Of a stretch of DNA of 64,000 nt, positions 1-10,316 are shown one piece after another. Within the stretch, counting starts at the first letter, position 1. Each line of letters opens with the position of its first letter. The notes under the pieces are model-generated. The model was not told where the DNA came from. It ran no database searches and saw only the letters and a program-made list of their open reading frames with translations. This DNA comes from Cerioporus squamosus (taxonomy: Eukaryota > Basidiomycota > Agaricomycetes > Polyporales > Polyporaceae): contig JABYQS010000029.1 of NCBI GenBank assembly GCA_022592435.1, forward strand, positions 210,664 through 274,663, given 5' to 3'. Made by a program: the position numbers and the translations under genes.

Positions 1-797
1 TCAACACGCTCGTGGACGACTCCGACCCCGATGTGCGTGTTCTCTTATTCCGCTTCGCGAAGCGCTTCGAACTGACGCGGCTCCGCTCTTCCAGACCAGC
101 CTCTCTCAGATTGAGCACCTACTGCAGACTGCGGAGGCTATCCGCCGAGATGGCAAGCCGGAGTGGATGCAGGTCGCGGGACTCGTCCATGATCTCGGCA
201 AGCTCCTCTACTTCTTTGGCTCCGAGGGGCAGTGGGACGTCGTCGGGGTAAGTCTGCGGCTTGCCGTGCGCTCCCGCGCTATTGCAGTGTGCTGATTTTA
301 TGCCGACCAGGACACGTTCGTTGTCGGATGCAAGTTCTCGGACAAGATCATCTACCCCGATACCTTCGCGGGCAACCCAGACTCGACGGACCCTGTCTAC
401 TCGACTGAGTATGGTGTCTACTCGCCTCACTGCGGCCTTGAGAACGTGATGCTCTCGTGGGGTCACGACGAGGTACGTGCTACTCGTAGATATCTCTCCC
501 GTTCCGGGTATTCTGACCCGACGTCCGCAGTACTTGTACCACGTCCTGAAGAAGCAGAGCTCGCTGCCAATGGACGCGCTGTACATGATCCGCTACCACA
601 GTTTCTACCCATGGCACCGGGAGGGCGCGTACGAGCACCTCACCAACGCGGAGGACCGGCGCGCTCTGGAGGCCGTGCGCGCCTTCAACCCGTACGACCT
701 CTACAGCAAGAGCGACGAGCCGGTCAACGTCGAGCAGGTCAAGCCGTACTATCAGGGCCTGATCGCCAAGTTCTTCCCCGAGGTCATCGAGTGGTGA
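1..797 (+). CDS. MIOX: myo-inositol oxygenase, 3' part (5' end outside window)
   Basis: Converts myo-inositol to D-glucuronate with a di-iron centre, the first step of inositol catabolism; cytosolic. Coding blocks are about 1-32, 95-247, 311-472 and 531-797, joined by GT-AG introns of 58-63 nt. The protein shows the family's [24 protein letters not shown] block, GLVHDLGK (HD iron ligands), a [13 protein letters not shown] block split by an intron, SWGHDEY (His ligand) and RYHSFYPWH, and it ends FFPEVIEW before TGA at 795-797. Length and motif order from the LSQIEH block to the C-terminus match the family, so only the N-terminus is missing. It lies 630 bp upstream of the arginyl-tRNA synthetase start in the same orientation. 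No disabling change is seen. Confidence 0.93.
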
Positions 798-1280
798 CCT
801 TCCCTAGCCATCCTACTGTTCGTATCATCTCTTGCTCTCGACGCCTTGCTCTCTGTTCGCCTTCATACCAGTTAATGTGTAGCATACCCAGTCCCGAGAC
901 TGTTTCGTACCGACTCTTCGATATCCCTCCATAGGTAGACAGTATATAATGATAATATTCGTTCGGATACTCCCTTTGCCCCGTCATGAACGAGATAATA
1001 GATAACATCAGTAAGTCATTGATTTTGGGACCTCCTCTGGGGCACAGACTCCCCGCCCGACGGCGATACCTGTGCGACGAAATGACTCGTCGAACGTACT
1101 CACCTGCCATAAGGGGCGCTACACTGCTGTGAGCGCCGGTGTGCTTCCTGACTCCTGCCACCAAAAATTCCAATCGATTGCTTGCATCCTGCCCGGAGCT
1201 TGTTCATGACACTTATCTGACTCCGAGAAAATCAATTCTGGCGGCCATCCTTTCCCTCCGACTGCCATCACTCCTCCCTG
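798..1280. other. intergenic, MIOX 3' flank and ArgRS upstream region
   Basis: No conserved coding region seen. From about 1139 the frame of the downstream ArgRS is open without a stop and without an ATG (see finding on a non-AUG extension). The short open frames on the other strand show no recognisable domain. Confidence 0.5.
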
Positions 1281-1287
1281 TATATAG
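1281..1287 (+). promoter_or_regulatory. TATA-like box upstream of ArgRS
   Basis: TATATAG lies 140 bp before the ATG at 1427. If used, transcription would start near 1310, and the mRNA leader would still contain about 35-40 codons of open frame in phase with ArgRS. Confidence 0.4.
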
Positions 1288-1426
1288 TTCTCGCTTTTCT
1301 TCCGCACCAGCCTCTGTACTATCTGTACTTCACGCTCTCCGCCACCAACAAAACGCTCGGGCACTCCCTACAACCCCAAAGCTAGCCCAGATCTTCCGCA
1401 ACTTTGCAAGCTTCCGAAACTACACC

Positions 1427-4400
1427 ATGGCGTCGACATCCACTGACACGGCCAACCGACCAAAACTCGGGCCCTCCCCCTTCTCCGTCCCAGCCGATCT
1501 CCCCAAACTTCCTGAGGTCCCGGGCACCGACCCCACCCGCTGCGTCATCGATTCCTTCCGAATCGCCATTGCAAAAGCTGTCGCAGATGCTCTCGAGCCT
1601 CTGACGATCGAGCAGGTCTACCAGGGTGTGGACTACGGGAAGAAGGGCGAGGACTTCACCGTGGCGCTTCCCCGTTTCCGACTTCCAGGAAAGGTTGATG
1701 AGCTGGCGAAGAAGGTCATAGACAATGTGAGCGTCATTCTGTTGATTAACCACTCCTTGGTATACGCCTTCTTCGTGGTATCTCGGATTGCAGGCTGGAA
1801 GTGGAGTGTGCGCTTAGGGTTAGGGTTCCACCATCGCGCCCTACTTCGCTTCCTTTGATGTAGCAGCCGTGTGGTTAACAATGGGGTACCCTCCCACCGG
1901 CAGAAGGTTCAGATCGACTGGGAGGCTTGTCTGGTACACAAATGCAGTGGAAAAATCTCGTAATCAAGCAGACCACCCAGGGTGTCTCTGAGGTCAGGGC
2001 AGTGTACCGCACTAGTACTGCCTGTGATGGATCGCGCTCTCCGCGCGCCCTGCACAGTGCTCCCCAGTACTGTCAGGTCGTCGTCGGCCACCCACACACT
2101 TGACGGATGCCATCGCCCCTCCGAATTCACCGGATGGTGAGCAGTCCGGCGTGGGACTGCCCGTGTACGCAGTGTCTTCTGGCATAGGAAGTCAAGCAGG
2201 TTGGTTGTGGTGGCAGTCACTGCATGCGCGCATCCATCTTGCACCGGGCGATAGGCGAGGGCGAAGGTGCACGAGGGAACCTATCCACCGCCTACTTACG
2301 CCTTTTGTCCGACACGGGACGTATGTGGGCTAACCGATAGGTTGACTCTGCTCGCCACCATCGACCAGCTATCGCCCGGTGCAAAATGGGCTTACGTTTG
2401 CAGTGAGTGGTCAGTATCACGCAAAACGGCGCATCACATGCCGTAAGGCCGCTAACCAAGCGAATTGCCATAGCCATAGGGGTCAGCAAGGTGTCCACGC
2501 TTGTCGCCCGCGGTCAACGCGGGAGGTGGGAGCGCGACCGGCACCGTGACTGTCCGTGGCCATCGTGCAAGGGTCTGCGTGGCTTGATGTCCTCTGTCCG
2601 AATCCGCTGAATTGTCCGCTAGACAGTCCAACGGACATGTCGCATAGTCACTCGGACGTTCTCGCTACCGGTCGCCGATAGTTATTATTTTGGTGTGGCA
2701 TACCCATGCTGATCTTCTTCCAAGTTCCAAGCAGATGACTGGATCGAGTCCGTGACCCACGACCGCGCCTTCCTGCACTTCAAGTGCCGAACGTCTACCC
2801 TGAACCGCCTCATCCTCGACCAAATCCACGCCCTCACCTACGATACCGAGTCAAAACAACCTGAGTACGGTGCGAACTCCATCGGCGAGGGCAAGCGTGT
2901 CGTCATCGAGTACTCCTCGCCCAACATTGCAAAGTCGTTCCATGTCGGCCACTTGCGAAGTACGATCATTGGCGCGTTCCTTGCGAACCTGTACCGGGCG
3001 TGTGGCTGGGACGTCTACTCTCTGAACTACCTCGGTGACTGGGGAACGCAGGTCTGTAGCCTTCTATTTGGCACAATGTGTCATCCGCTGACATCGCGAG
3101 CAGTTCGGTCTCATTGCAGTCGGCTTCGAGAAGTATGGCTCGCAGGAGGCTCTCGAGCAGAACGCGATCCAGCACCTTCTCGAGATCTACGTCAAGGTGA
3201 GCGCCGACGCGGAGAAGGACCCGAAGGTCCGCGAGGAGGCGGCAGCGTGGTTCAAGCGCATGGAGGACGGCGACGAGGAAGCGCTTCGGAACTGGCGGGT
3301 GTGGCGCGAGCTGTCGATTAAGAAATATGAGGAGGAGTACGCGCGGCTCAACGTGCACTTCGACGAGTACACCGGCGAGAGTAAGGTTGGCGCACAGACG
3401 ATGGATGCCGCGGTGAAGAAGCTGCACGAGATGGGCCTCATCGAGGAGGACAACGGTGCGCTACGGGTTAACCTGGAGAAGTATAAGCTCGGCAAGGCTG
3501 TTGTCCGGAAACGAGGTGCGTCTTCCATTTTCGGTGCTCGAGGAGGTATAACTCACTCACTCACTACTACTCACTCACTCACTCACTCACTCACTCACTC
3601 ACATACAGACGGGACGTCCATCTACCTGACGCGAGATATCGGCGCGGCGATTGAGCGATACGAGAAGTACAAGTTCGACAAGATGATCTACGTCGTCGCC
3701 TCGCAGCAGGACCTGCACCTCCAGCAGTTCTTCAAGGTGCTGCAGCTCATGGGCTACGAGTGGGCGCAGAACCTCGAGCACGTCAACTACGGTCTCGTGC
3801 TCGGTATGAGCACCCGCAGGGGCACCGTCGTCTTCCTCGACCAGATCATTCGAGAGGCCGCGTCCGTTATGCACGAGCAGATGCGCAAGAACGAGGAGAA
3901 ATACAGCGCAATTGAGGATCCCGAGAAGGTCGCGCTCGAGATCGGCATCACCGGTGTCAAGATCCAGGACATGGCTGCTAAGCGGTGCGCTCCGTCCTTC
4001 CTCATTTCTGCTCACTCGTTCTGACTTGCGAGATCACAGGATCAACAACTACACCTTCAACTGGGACCGCATGCTCTCCTTCGAGGGCGACACCGGCCCA
4101 TACCTCCAGTACGCCCACGTCCGGCTCTCCTCCATCGAGCGCAAGAACCCCGAGCTGCTCCCGCTCCCTGCGCCCTCTCAGCTCAACCTCGACTCGCTCG
4201 TTGAGCCGCAGGCCCGCGAGATCGTGTTCCTGCTCGGGACGTACCCCGACGTCGTGAAGACGGCTCTGAAGACGCACGAGCCCAGCGGGATCGTGACCTT
4301 CGCTTTCCGCCTGAGCCACGCTATCTCGAGTGCATGGGAGACGGTCATCGTCAAGGGCGAGCAGGACAAAGAGAAGGCCAAGGCACGCATGGCGCTGTAC

Positions 4401-4469
4401 CTCTCGGCGCGGGATGTGTTGGGCGCGGCGTTGCGGTTGTTGAGCATCAAGCCGCTCGAGCGGATGTAG
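1427..4469 (+). CDS. RRS1: arginyl-tRNA synthetase (class Ic)
   Basis: Charges tRNA-Arg with arginine. Exons 1427-1726, 2725-3051, 3104-3515, 3609-3984 and 4040-4469 sum to 1845 nt, a 614-aa protein, the usual size for the fungal cytosolic enzyme. The N-terminal tRNA-recognition domain is about residues 1-140. The HIGH-like motif is [17 protein letters not shown], followed by [10 protein letters not shown]. The KMSKS-loop equivalent is GMSTRRGT, the degenerate form typical of eukaryotic ArgRS. The C-terminal anticodon-binding helices ([20 protein letters not shown] onward) end at SIKPLERM. The ATG at 1427 sits in a good context (ACACCATGG), but the frame is open upstream and reads like a mitochondrial presequence. 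Intron 1 is 998 nt against 52-93 nt for the others. The gene is tail-to-tail with hydrolase copy 1, 169 bp apart. The symbol is that of the yeast orthologue. Confidence 0.95.
1814..1827 (+). repeat. short telomere-like repeat
   Basis: TTAGGGTTAGGGTT, two and a third units of the common fungal telomere motif, lies inside ArgRS intron 1. It may be chance or a scar of double-strand break repair. Confidence 0.5.
2239..2384. repeat. perfect 16-bp inverted repeat
   Basis: TTGCACCGGGCGATAG at 2239-2254 is the exact reverse complement of the 16 bases at 2369-2384. The pairing continues outward with one mismatch (CCATC against AATGG). The loop is 114 nt. It lies in ArgRS intron 1 and could fold in the pre-mRNA or be the remnant of a small element. 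Confidence 0.7.
3551..3602 (+). repeat. ACTC tetranucleotide microsatellite
   Basis: About twelve ACTC units with one interruption occupy most of ArgRS intron 3 and run to within 6 nt of its acceptor (ACATACAG, ending 3608), replacing the usual polypyrimidine tract. Confidence 0.9.
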
Positions 4470-4638
4470 ATGCGCCTCGTATGGAGATCTTAACCCCTTG
4501 GGCCGCGAAGTCGAATATTCTCCTAGATGTACTAGTGTAATGCATGCTCCCTTCTTGATAGAAGCGTTCGAAGTGCAGGTCATCATAGTAACAGCCCCAT
4601 ATACATGCGTAAAACCCGAATAAAAGTGAGAGAGACGA

Positions 4639-7020
4639 TCACAACTCCAATGCGCCCTTGTGTGTCCTCTTATGTCGGGCAGGGCGGATCTGTTGTCGAC
4701 GCTCGTCGCCGTTCTCACAAGGAGAAGGCTCTTCGGGCACCTGCAAGTCAGCATCGAGTCAGCAGTCCGCTCCGAGCTAAGAGTTCACTCTCTGAAGCAC
4801 TGACCGTTCCGTTGGCCAGGAAACTCGCGATGAGGTCGAGATTGCAGTTGTTGTGATTGAACATAAATGGCTATGAGCAGATGAGAGAGTCCGTCAGCGA
4901 CGGCGCGACCCACGCATCACGGTTCAAATTGAATGAGAAACCGTGTAGAACCAGATAGTGCTTACCCCGAAATCGAGGTTGGCGAACACATGAGCACCCG
5001 GCCACAGCTCCCGTGCTGCTGTGTCCGACACCCTCAGGTAGTTCCATGGATCTAACTTGCGCAGGAGGACGAGGGTCTCCTGGACGGGCTTCTGTTCCTG
5101 TGGTGCGCTGAAGGAGACCCGCTCCACGGCGCGGATGGGCCAGAGGTGGCAGAGGAAGCGCCATGACGGGAACGCGCTAGACACTACGAGAGCATCTGTT
5201 TGATCGGTAACAGGCACGAAGGAAGGAGGGTACGCACTGAGCAGGGGTACGCTGTGCAAGCTCTCGGTCAGTGCAAATTCCACGGCCGCGCGCAGCGTCT
5301 CGTTGTCCGGGGTATGTTCATAGAGTGCGTCTCCGCAGACGATCGGCATTTCGCCCAGCCCGAGAGCGGCGAGATCGTGGACTGGGTACCTGTTCAGCGA
5401 CTTCGTGTGCTCCTCGAATGTCTGCCAGTTTTGCGTGACCGATTTGTCCTTCCGGACTGCGTCGAAGAACTGGTGATACCGACTGTTCTGCAGATCGACA
5501 ACGTACTGATTGCTGGTGAGAAGGGTTGTTACTTATGGTGGAGGGACAAGCACACAGGGTACTCACCGCCAACCCATGAGATCTTGACGCAGGAGCTGCT
5601 CAGGCGGGGCAGTCAGCTTTCAAGGAGTGAGGACGTGGACTTCTGTGACGCACATACCATCACTGAGAGGGCGAGAAATGCCATGTCGGGACGTGGGGGA
5701 CCCCCGGGAAAGGAGCAATCTGCAGGCTTGTCGGATGCGCACGACTCTTCGAGCATGGCGACGGAGTTATTAGCGATCGCTATCGCTGCTTGCCAAGTCT
5801 GAGAGTACGTCAGCTCCGATTGAGTCTAGGCGGGCAACGCACTAAACCGGCTTGCTCACCAGGTAACTTGGCACTGCATTGTAGGACACAGGATCCACAG
5901 GATCATCCATGACAAGGCGACCGATACGCTACAACAGACCAATCATATGAACATCGGCGCCTGGGTGACTCGATAACCAAGACTCGCCTCCGGACAAACT
6001 GGGAGGAAACCGTCAGACTACGGTGCAATGTTGCCAGCGAGTGAGAGGACGCACGTTTCTGCAAGTAACTTCCAACCAAACTGCCAGGCTGGGCACCCCA
6101 GAAGCGAATCTGAGCATTGGGCCCGTCAAAAGCATCGGCCATCGCCACCATGTCTCGCACTGTAGCGGCAGTGCCGACGTATCGCAGCATATCCCCCTGG
6201 CCGAGGTCTTGGACATTCTCGACGCAATCTATGACGGCTCTCTGTTGCACGCGATGGAATATGAGTGCGTCGTCGGCAGTTTGCCGGCGGGTCCATGCGA
6301 GAGTCTCTTCGTCCCAGTCGGACGGGGCCTCTGACTCGCGCCATGCCATCTCTTGGTAGTATACGCTCTTGTCGAACGAGTCTTCGAAGCATGCAAGTGT
6401 TCCGGGTCTGTATATGCCGACGGTCAGCGGATGGTCTATCATACGCTGACTCTATCAACGGAAAGACGAACACGGAAATACCCGGGGTGCCCCTGCCCCG
6501 AGGCGTCCACATAACAAGGTCGTATTCGCCATTCAGGCGTTTGTAGAGAGCACCCGCCTGCCGGCTCAAGTCTATCTGAGGTGCGCGGTCCGAACTGAAC
6601 CAACTCGAGACTCCTGCAAGCGTCCGAATCGGTCACGTATCTCGAGGTAGGCGAAGATGAATGAACTCACCGGTATGCAGGAAGACCGTCCCTTTGCGTG
6701 TGCCTTGGCTCGCAGCTGGATACCTCGCGAAGACGATGCTCCCGTTGCCAGCACTGGGGTCGTGCCAGTCCAAAGGCACTGTGAAAATGCCGCATTCGAT
6801 GATGGTCCCCTCTCGACAAGGCGCGACTTTGTAGGGCAGTGGCTGCGCCAATCCTGGATCGTCCCTCAAATTCTGAGTGTGTCTCAACTGTCAGCAGCGT
6901 ACTGTATTTCCTATCTGAAGTGGTACTTACAGGACCTGGGTCTGCGGCTAGGGTCGGGATTGCACATGCGAGCAACACACTCGCCAATAAACTCGGCAGG
7001 AACTTGGGCAAGCTTGGCAT
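4639..7020 (-). CDS. secreted TAP-like alpha/beta-hydrolase paralogue, copy 1, probable pseudo-enzyme
   Basis: Starts with MPSLPKFLPSLLASVLLACA, a clear signal peptide, so it should be secreted. The first exon is 7020-6931; later exons include 6872-6671, 6613-6482, 6435 onward, an 11-nt micro-exon at 5998-5988, and a last exon beginning VPEEPSPCENG and ending at 4639. All joins are in phase. Family features are the IIECGIFTVPLDWHDP entry, YDLVMWTPRGRG, MPIVCGDALYEH, HLWPIRAVERVS, a C-terminal Asp in LDPWNYL and FNHNNC. The oxyanion segment that normally reads GGPGGSG is replaced by GVSSWFSS, and the nucleophile elbow is WGAQPG (6083-6097), with Gln where GxSxG has Ser. Fold assignment is from family knowledge; lack of hydrolase activity is inferred. 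Its nearest relatives in the window are the tandem pair at 49.6-54.5 kb. Confidence 0.8.
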
Positions 7021-7718
7021 GGCTGGCGGTTTCAGGAGGAGTCCCTTTCGCCGTTGCCTGCCTGCGAACAGTGCAGCACTCCTCTCGGACCTTGTAGTTG
7101 CTGGTGTGATTGCTCAGTTCGCGTTTGATGACGAGACAAGGAACGTTACGGCAGCGCTCAAAGCTGTCCGCAACATTTCATGCGTTCCTGAGTATTAGCG
7201 CTCGAAGTACCCAAGGCTTGACAGCGAACTCGAACGTACACCAAACGCACCAGAACAACAGGGTGCGGACATCCTCTGCGTATGTAGATGACACGGTAGT
7301 AATCACTCGCGGATCGACCATTTTGAAAGCAACTTGCATTTGAACTACCATACAGTGAGCCTAGTAACTCACACTCGGATGATACATACTTCAAATTGAC
7401 TTGAAGTACACCGCACGTATCATACAACCTCCTCACAGTCGATCTCAGAAACGTAGACAATGGCGGACGCTCCCCCGAGCGGACGAGGTGGAGATCTGTC
7501 CGTAGTAAACATCTGAGTTCGTGAAGAAGACGCAGCTTGCCGCGATCTCCGAGGGCTAGCGCTGACCCGTCGACCGACTTGCCCAATCCCTCCATCCGTT
7601 CAGGCGGGCGCAACAAAATAAGTGCGTACCGAATCGGGTGCGACAGCGTTGGCGGGCTGAAACCTTCAACTTGGCCAAGGGCCACCAAACGGAGGGACAG
7701 ACGCAAGATGCGACTTAC
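7021..7718. other. intergenic, upstream of hydrolase copy 1
   Basis: No coding region recognised; a 182-aa minus-strand open frame at 7158-7706 has no visible domain. It contains the nested palindrome at 7379-7423. Confidence 0.4.
7379..7423. repeat. nested palindrome / hairpin
   Basis: ATGATAC (7379-7385) pairs with GTATCAT (7417-7423), and inside it TACTTCAA (7387-7394) pairs with TTGAAGTA (7401-7408) around a 6-nt loop. It lies about 360 bp upstream of hydrolase copy 1. It could be a dimeric regulator site or a relic of a small element. Confidence 0.55.
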
Positions 7719-7890
7719 ATGCCCCAGTCCTCGAGGTCGAACGCGACTGAGAGCCCCTTCTGTCCCTCAAGCCTCAGGGTGCCCGATTGCGCGGACCATG
7801 GCATCTGTTGTGTCTTTCTGCTCCTTGGGCAGGTGCACGACCGTCACTTCTGCGCCTTCACGCGCGGAAAGAATTGCGACGGACGGCGCA
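7719..7890 (-). pseudogene. relic of a short-chain dehydrogenase/reductase
   Basis: The minus strand reads SVAILSAREGAEVTVVHLP followed by KEQKDTTDAM, then, after a frame change, LEGQKGLSVAFDLEDWG. Both are typical of the beta-2/beta-3 part of the Rossmann fold in the glucose/ribitol-type SDR family. The upstream SGIG-like glycine motif is present only out of frame (SGIE), and no NxxxS, YxxxK or substrate part follows. It therefore looks like a decayed fragment. Further upstream to 8134 the frame is open but not recognisable. Confidence 0.5.
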
Positions 7891-8367
7891 CTCGATGCCG
7901 GAGCTGCGAAGCGTTCAGTGTGCGGGTGTCGAGTATTTCGTATTTCGGGACGAAGACAATGTACCCTTCACCCGTGCACGAGAGACAGATCGGTTGACAG
8001 AGGCGGTCCTCGTGGTCGCCGAAGAAGATGTGCTGTTGCGCGCAAAGAAAAAGATTGTGCGCACAGCTGCACAGCGGCAACTCTTCGTCTTCGACCCGAC
8101 CACCAAGGGGGTCTGGACGTCGACTTGAACACAAGGGCCAGAGGCGTATACTTCAGTGCATAGCGTATGACACAGTCAATCGCCACCTAGTACCATGGAA
8201 CCTACACATCTCCCACAGTTCTGACGTACGAAGCGTTCACAACGCTCCAGCAACGGCGTCACGAAGCCAGACATCGTGACGAGACCATCTGAGGAGTTCT
8301 CGATAGCGTGGATTATAACTTAAGTCAAGACGGCATAACAACGGCACGTAGCTAGTAGACAGACTCC
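7891..8367. other. intergenic with unrecognised open frames
   Basis: A 96-aa minus-strand frame (7844-8134) overlaps the SDR relic and may be more of the same decayed gene; no motif is visible. It lies at the 3' side of the PDI gene. Confidence 0.3.
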
Positions 8368-10316
8368 CTACAGCTCGTCACGCTGGGCCTCCGCCTCCTC
8401 GATCTTCTCCTCAGCCTTCTCAACGATAGGCCTGAACGCGCCAAGGATGTTCGCCTTGATCTTGATCTCGTCAATCTTGGCCGGGGCGAGCGCGCGCTTC
8501 GACAGGATCGACGCAAGACTGTCAATACTATCAGCACGACGCTTCCAAACAGCACTTCAGGTGAACGTACCGAGTGGACTCCTTCTCGAGGTAGTCCTCG
8601 CTGCCGTTGACGACCTTCTCCATCACGCGCAGGTAGTGCTTCGCCCCAGCGCCGAGCGTCGACGCGAGCGAGCTCGCCTCCTTGAGGAGCGCCTGGCGCG
8701 CAGACGCGGACTCCTCGAAGAACTTCGCCGCGAGCGCGTCGAGCTGCTCGAGCCGGCCCGCCTTGTCGTCCAGGAGACCGCCCACGGTGCGGTGCGTGCC
8801 GCACTTCTCGTTCAGGAACTCGACGAACGCCTCCTCGGTGCGCGCGCCGTCGTAGTCAACGGGTTCTGTGAGAGCGTGAGCGTGGGGTAGGTGCACGGTG
8901 GGTGGACATGCGTACCCTTGTCGCCCCTGGCAAAGAACTTGATCGTGGGGAAGCTGCCTATCTCATACTTCGTCGCGAGCGGGCGGTTGTTCTGCGCATC
9001 CGCGTCAACGTTCGCGACCACGCACTACGGGCGCACTGTAAGTCCGAGTTAACACAGAAGAGACGAAGGGGGCCGCACGTTAGGCTCGTTCTTGAAGTCC
9101 TTCGCGACCTCCTCGTAGATGGGCTTGAGGCGCTTGCAGTGACCGCACCAGGGGGCAGTGAACGCCACTATGACATCCTTCTCCGGGTTCTGAAACAGAG
9201 CTCAGCTGGCGCACTACACGGAGCACGAGTAATGAGACGCACCAATGCGACCTCGTCAAAGGTGTGGACGTCGAGAATTTCGTACGCAGGCGGGGGAGGG
9301 GGCTTGATGCTCGACTTGACGCCGGATTTTGTTGTGATGCTGCAGTACAGTCGCAGTCAGCTCCGTGCGGGGCATGATGAGCCACGATTCAAGGTGACCA
9401 GGCGGGTCAGGTAGAGTATATGGTCTCATCTTCAGATGTCAGAGACCTAAACCTGATGAAGCATCATGCCCGGGGAACACACGAGCGTGGGGACTATCGA
9501 TGGAAACACCCAAGAGAAAGGCGGATCCTGCACCGGCAATAGGCGGGCAATAGCGGTGCGAAGTGGCATGGCCTTGGGACATAGACGGTCGATAGGCGGT
9601 CAAGACGCTCCCTGCGTGTGCTATCCCCGCGCCTGTAATTGGGTGCGGAATCTGCCCGTGTCCCGAGTCCTCCAAGCACGAAGGCGCACTACGCGCGGAG
9701 GGAAGCAGCGCAGGAGAACAGCCGAGACCAGACGGGATCCAGACGTGGGATGAAGACATGAAAGCCGAATACTCACAAGTTTGCCAACGCATCCAGGTCA
9801 CGTCCACCGTCGTACTTCTCGGGCTCACCACCCTCCGGACCGAACCACTTCAGTGCTGTTAGACATCAGGTCAACCTCAATCCGTAGTGAGCTGCTACGC
9901 GGAGAGCACGCACTTGGGAAGCCAGTCACACCGTACTTCTGGCCTAGTGGCCGTCCAGCACCATCCGCATCCACCTTCGCGATGATGACCTTGTCCTTCG
10001 CGTGTGCGTACGCGTCCGCAAGCTGCTCGTACACTGGAGCGAGGTTCTAGCAGAGCAATGGATAAGTCCGGGAATGTCGGAAACGAGACGTGCGGGGTTA
10101 CATACCTTGCAGTGTCCACACCATGGCGCGAAGCTACATGACGTTCCACTCAGCATCGCCATCACAACATGCGAGCAGTTCAACGTACAACTCGACCAGC
10201 GCGGGCTTTCCCTTGCCGATAACCTCGTCGAAGTTGTCCGGGGTGAGGTCGAGGACGTTCGATGCCAGCGCGCCGCTGACGGGCAGAACCGCCGCCAAGA
10301 AAGTGCCAAACTTCAT
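8368..10316 (-). CDS. protein disulfide isomerase, ERp38-like, RDEL-terminated
   Basis: ER-lumen oxidoreductase that forms and rearranges disulfides in secretory proteins. It begins [19 protein letters not shown] (signal peptide), followed by [20 protein letters not shown]. Two thioredoxin domains each carry APWCGHCK; the first active site is split by an intron placed before its Phe. A C-terminal ERp29-like helical domain ([20 protein letters not shown] onward) ends AQRDEL, an HDEL-type retrieval signal. The gene has many introns. Most are about 50-70 nt, but the one between the two thioredoxin domains (9776-9340) is 437 nt. The order a, a', ERp29C matches the fungal ERp38 family at the expected length of roughly 370-380 aa. 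The abundance of secreted genes around it fits but does not show a functional link. Confidence 0.93.

Larger units (their letters stand above)
1727..2724 (+). other. unusually long first intron of ArgRS
   Basis: Donor GTGAGC at 1727 and acceptor CAAG at 2724 give a phase-0 join (VIDN then [10 protein letters not shown]). At 998 nt it is more than ten times the gene's other introns. It holds a telomere-like repeat, a perfect 16-bp inverted repeat and no recognisable coding domain. An old insertion is plausible, but I found no clear terminal repeats or target-site duplication. Confidence 0.75.

Noticed and set aside
1727..2724. Transposon with terminal repeats in the ArgRS intron
   Set aside because: No transposase frame, no terminal inverted repeats at the edges and no target-site duplication could be found.
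9439..9831. Minus-strand ORF inside the PDI region
   Set aside because: It lies mostly in the 437-nt PDI intron and overlaps an exon in another frame; no motif.
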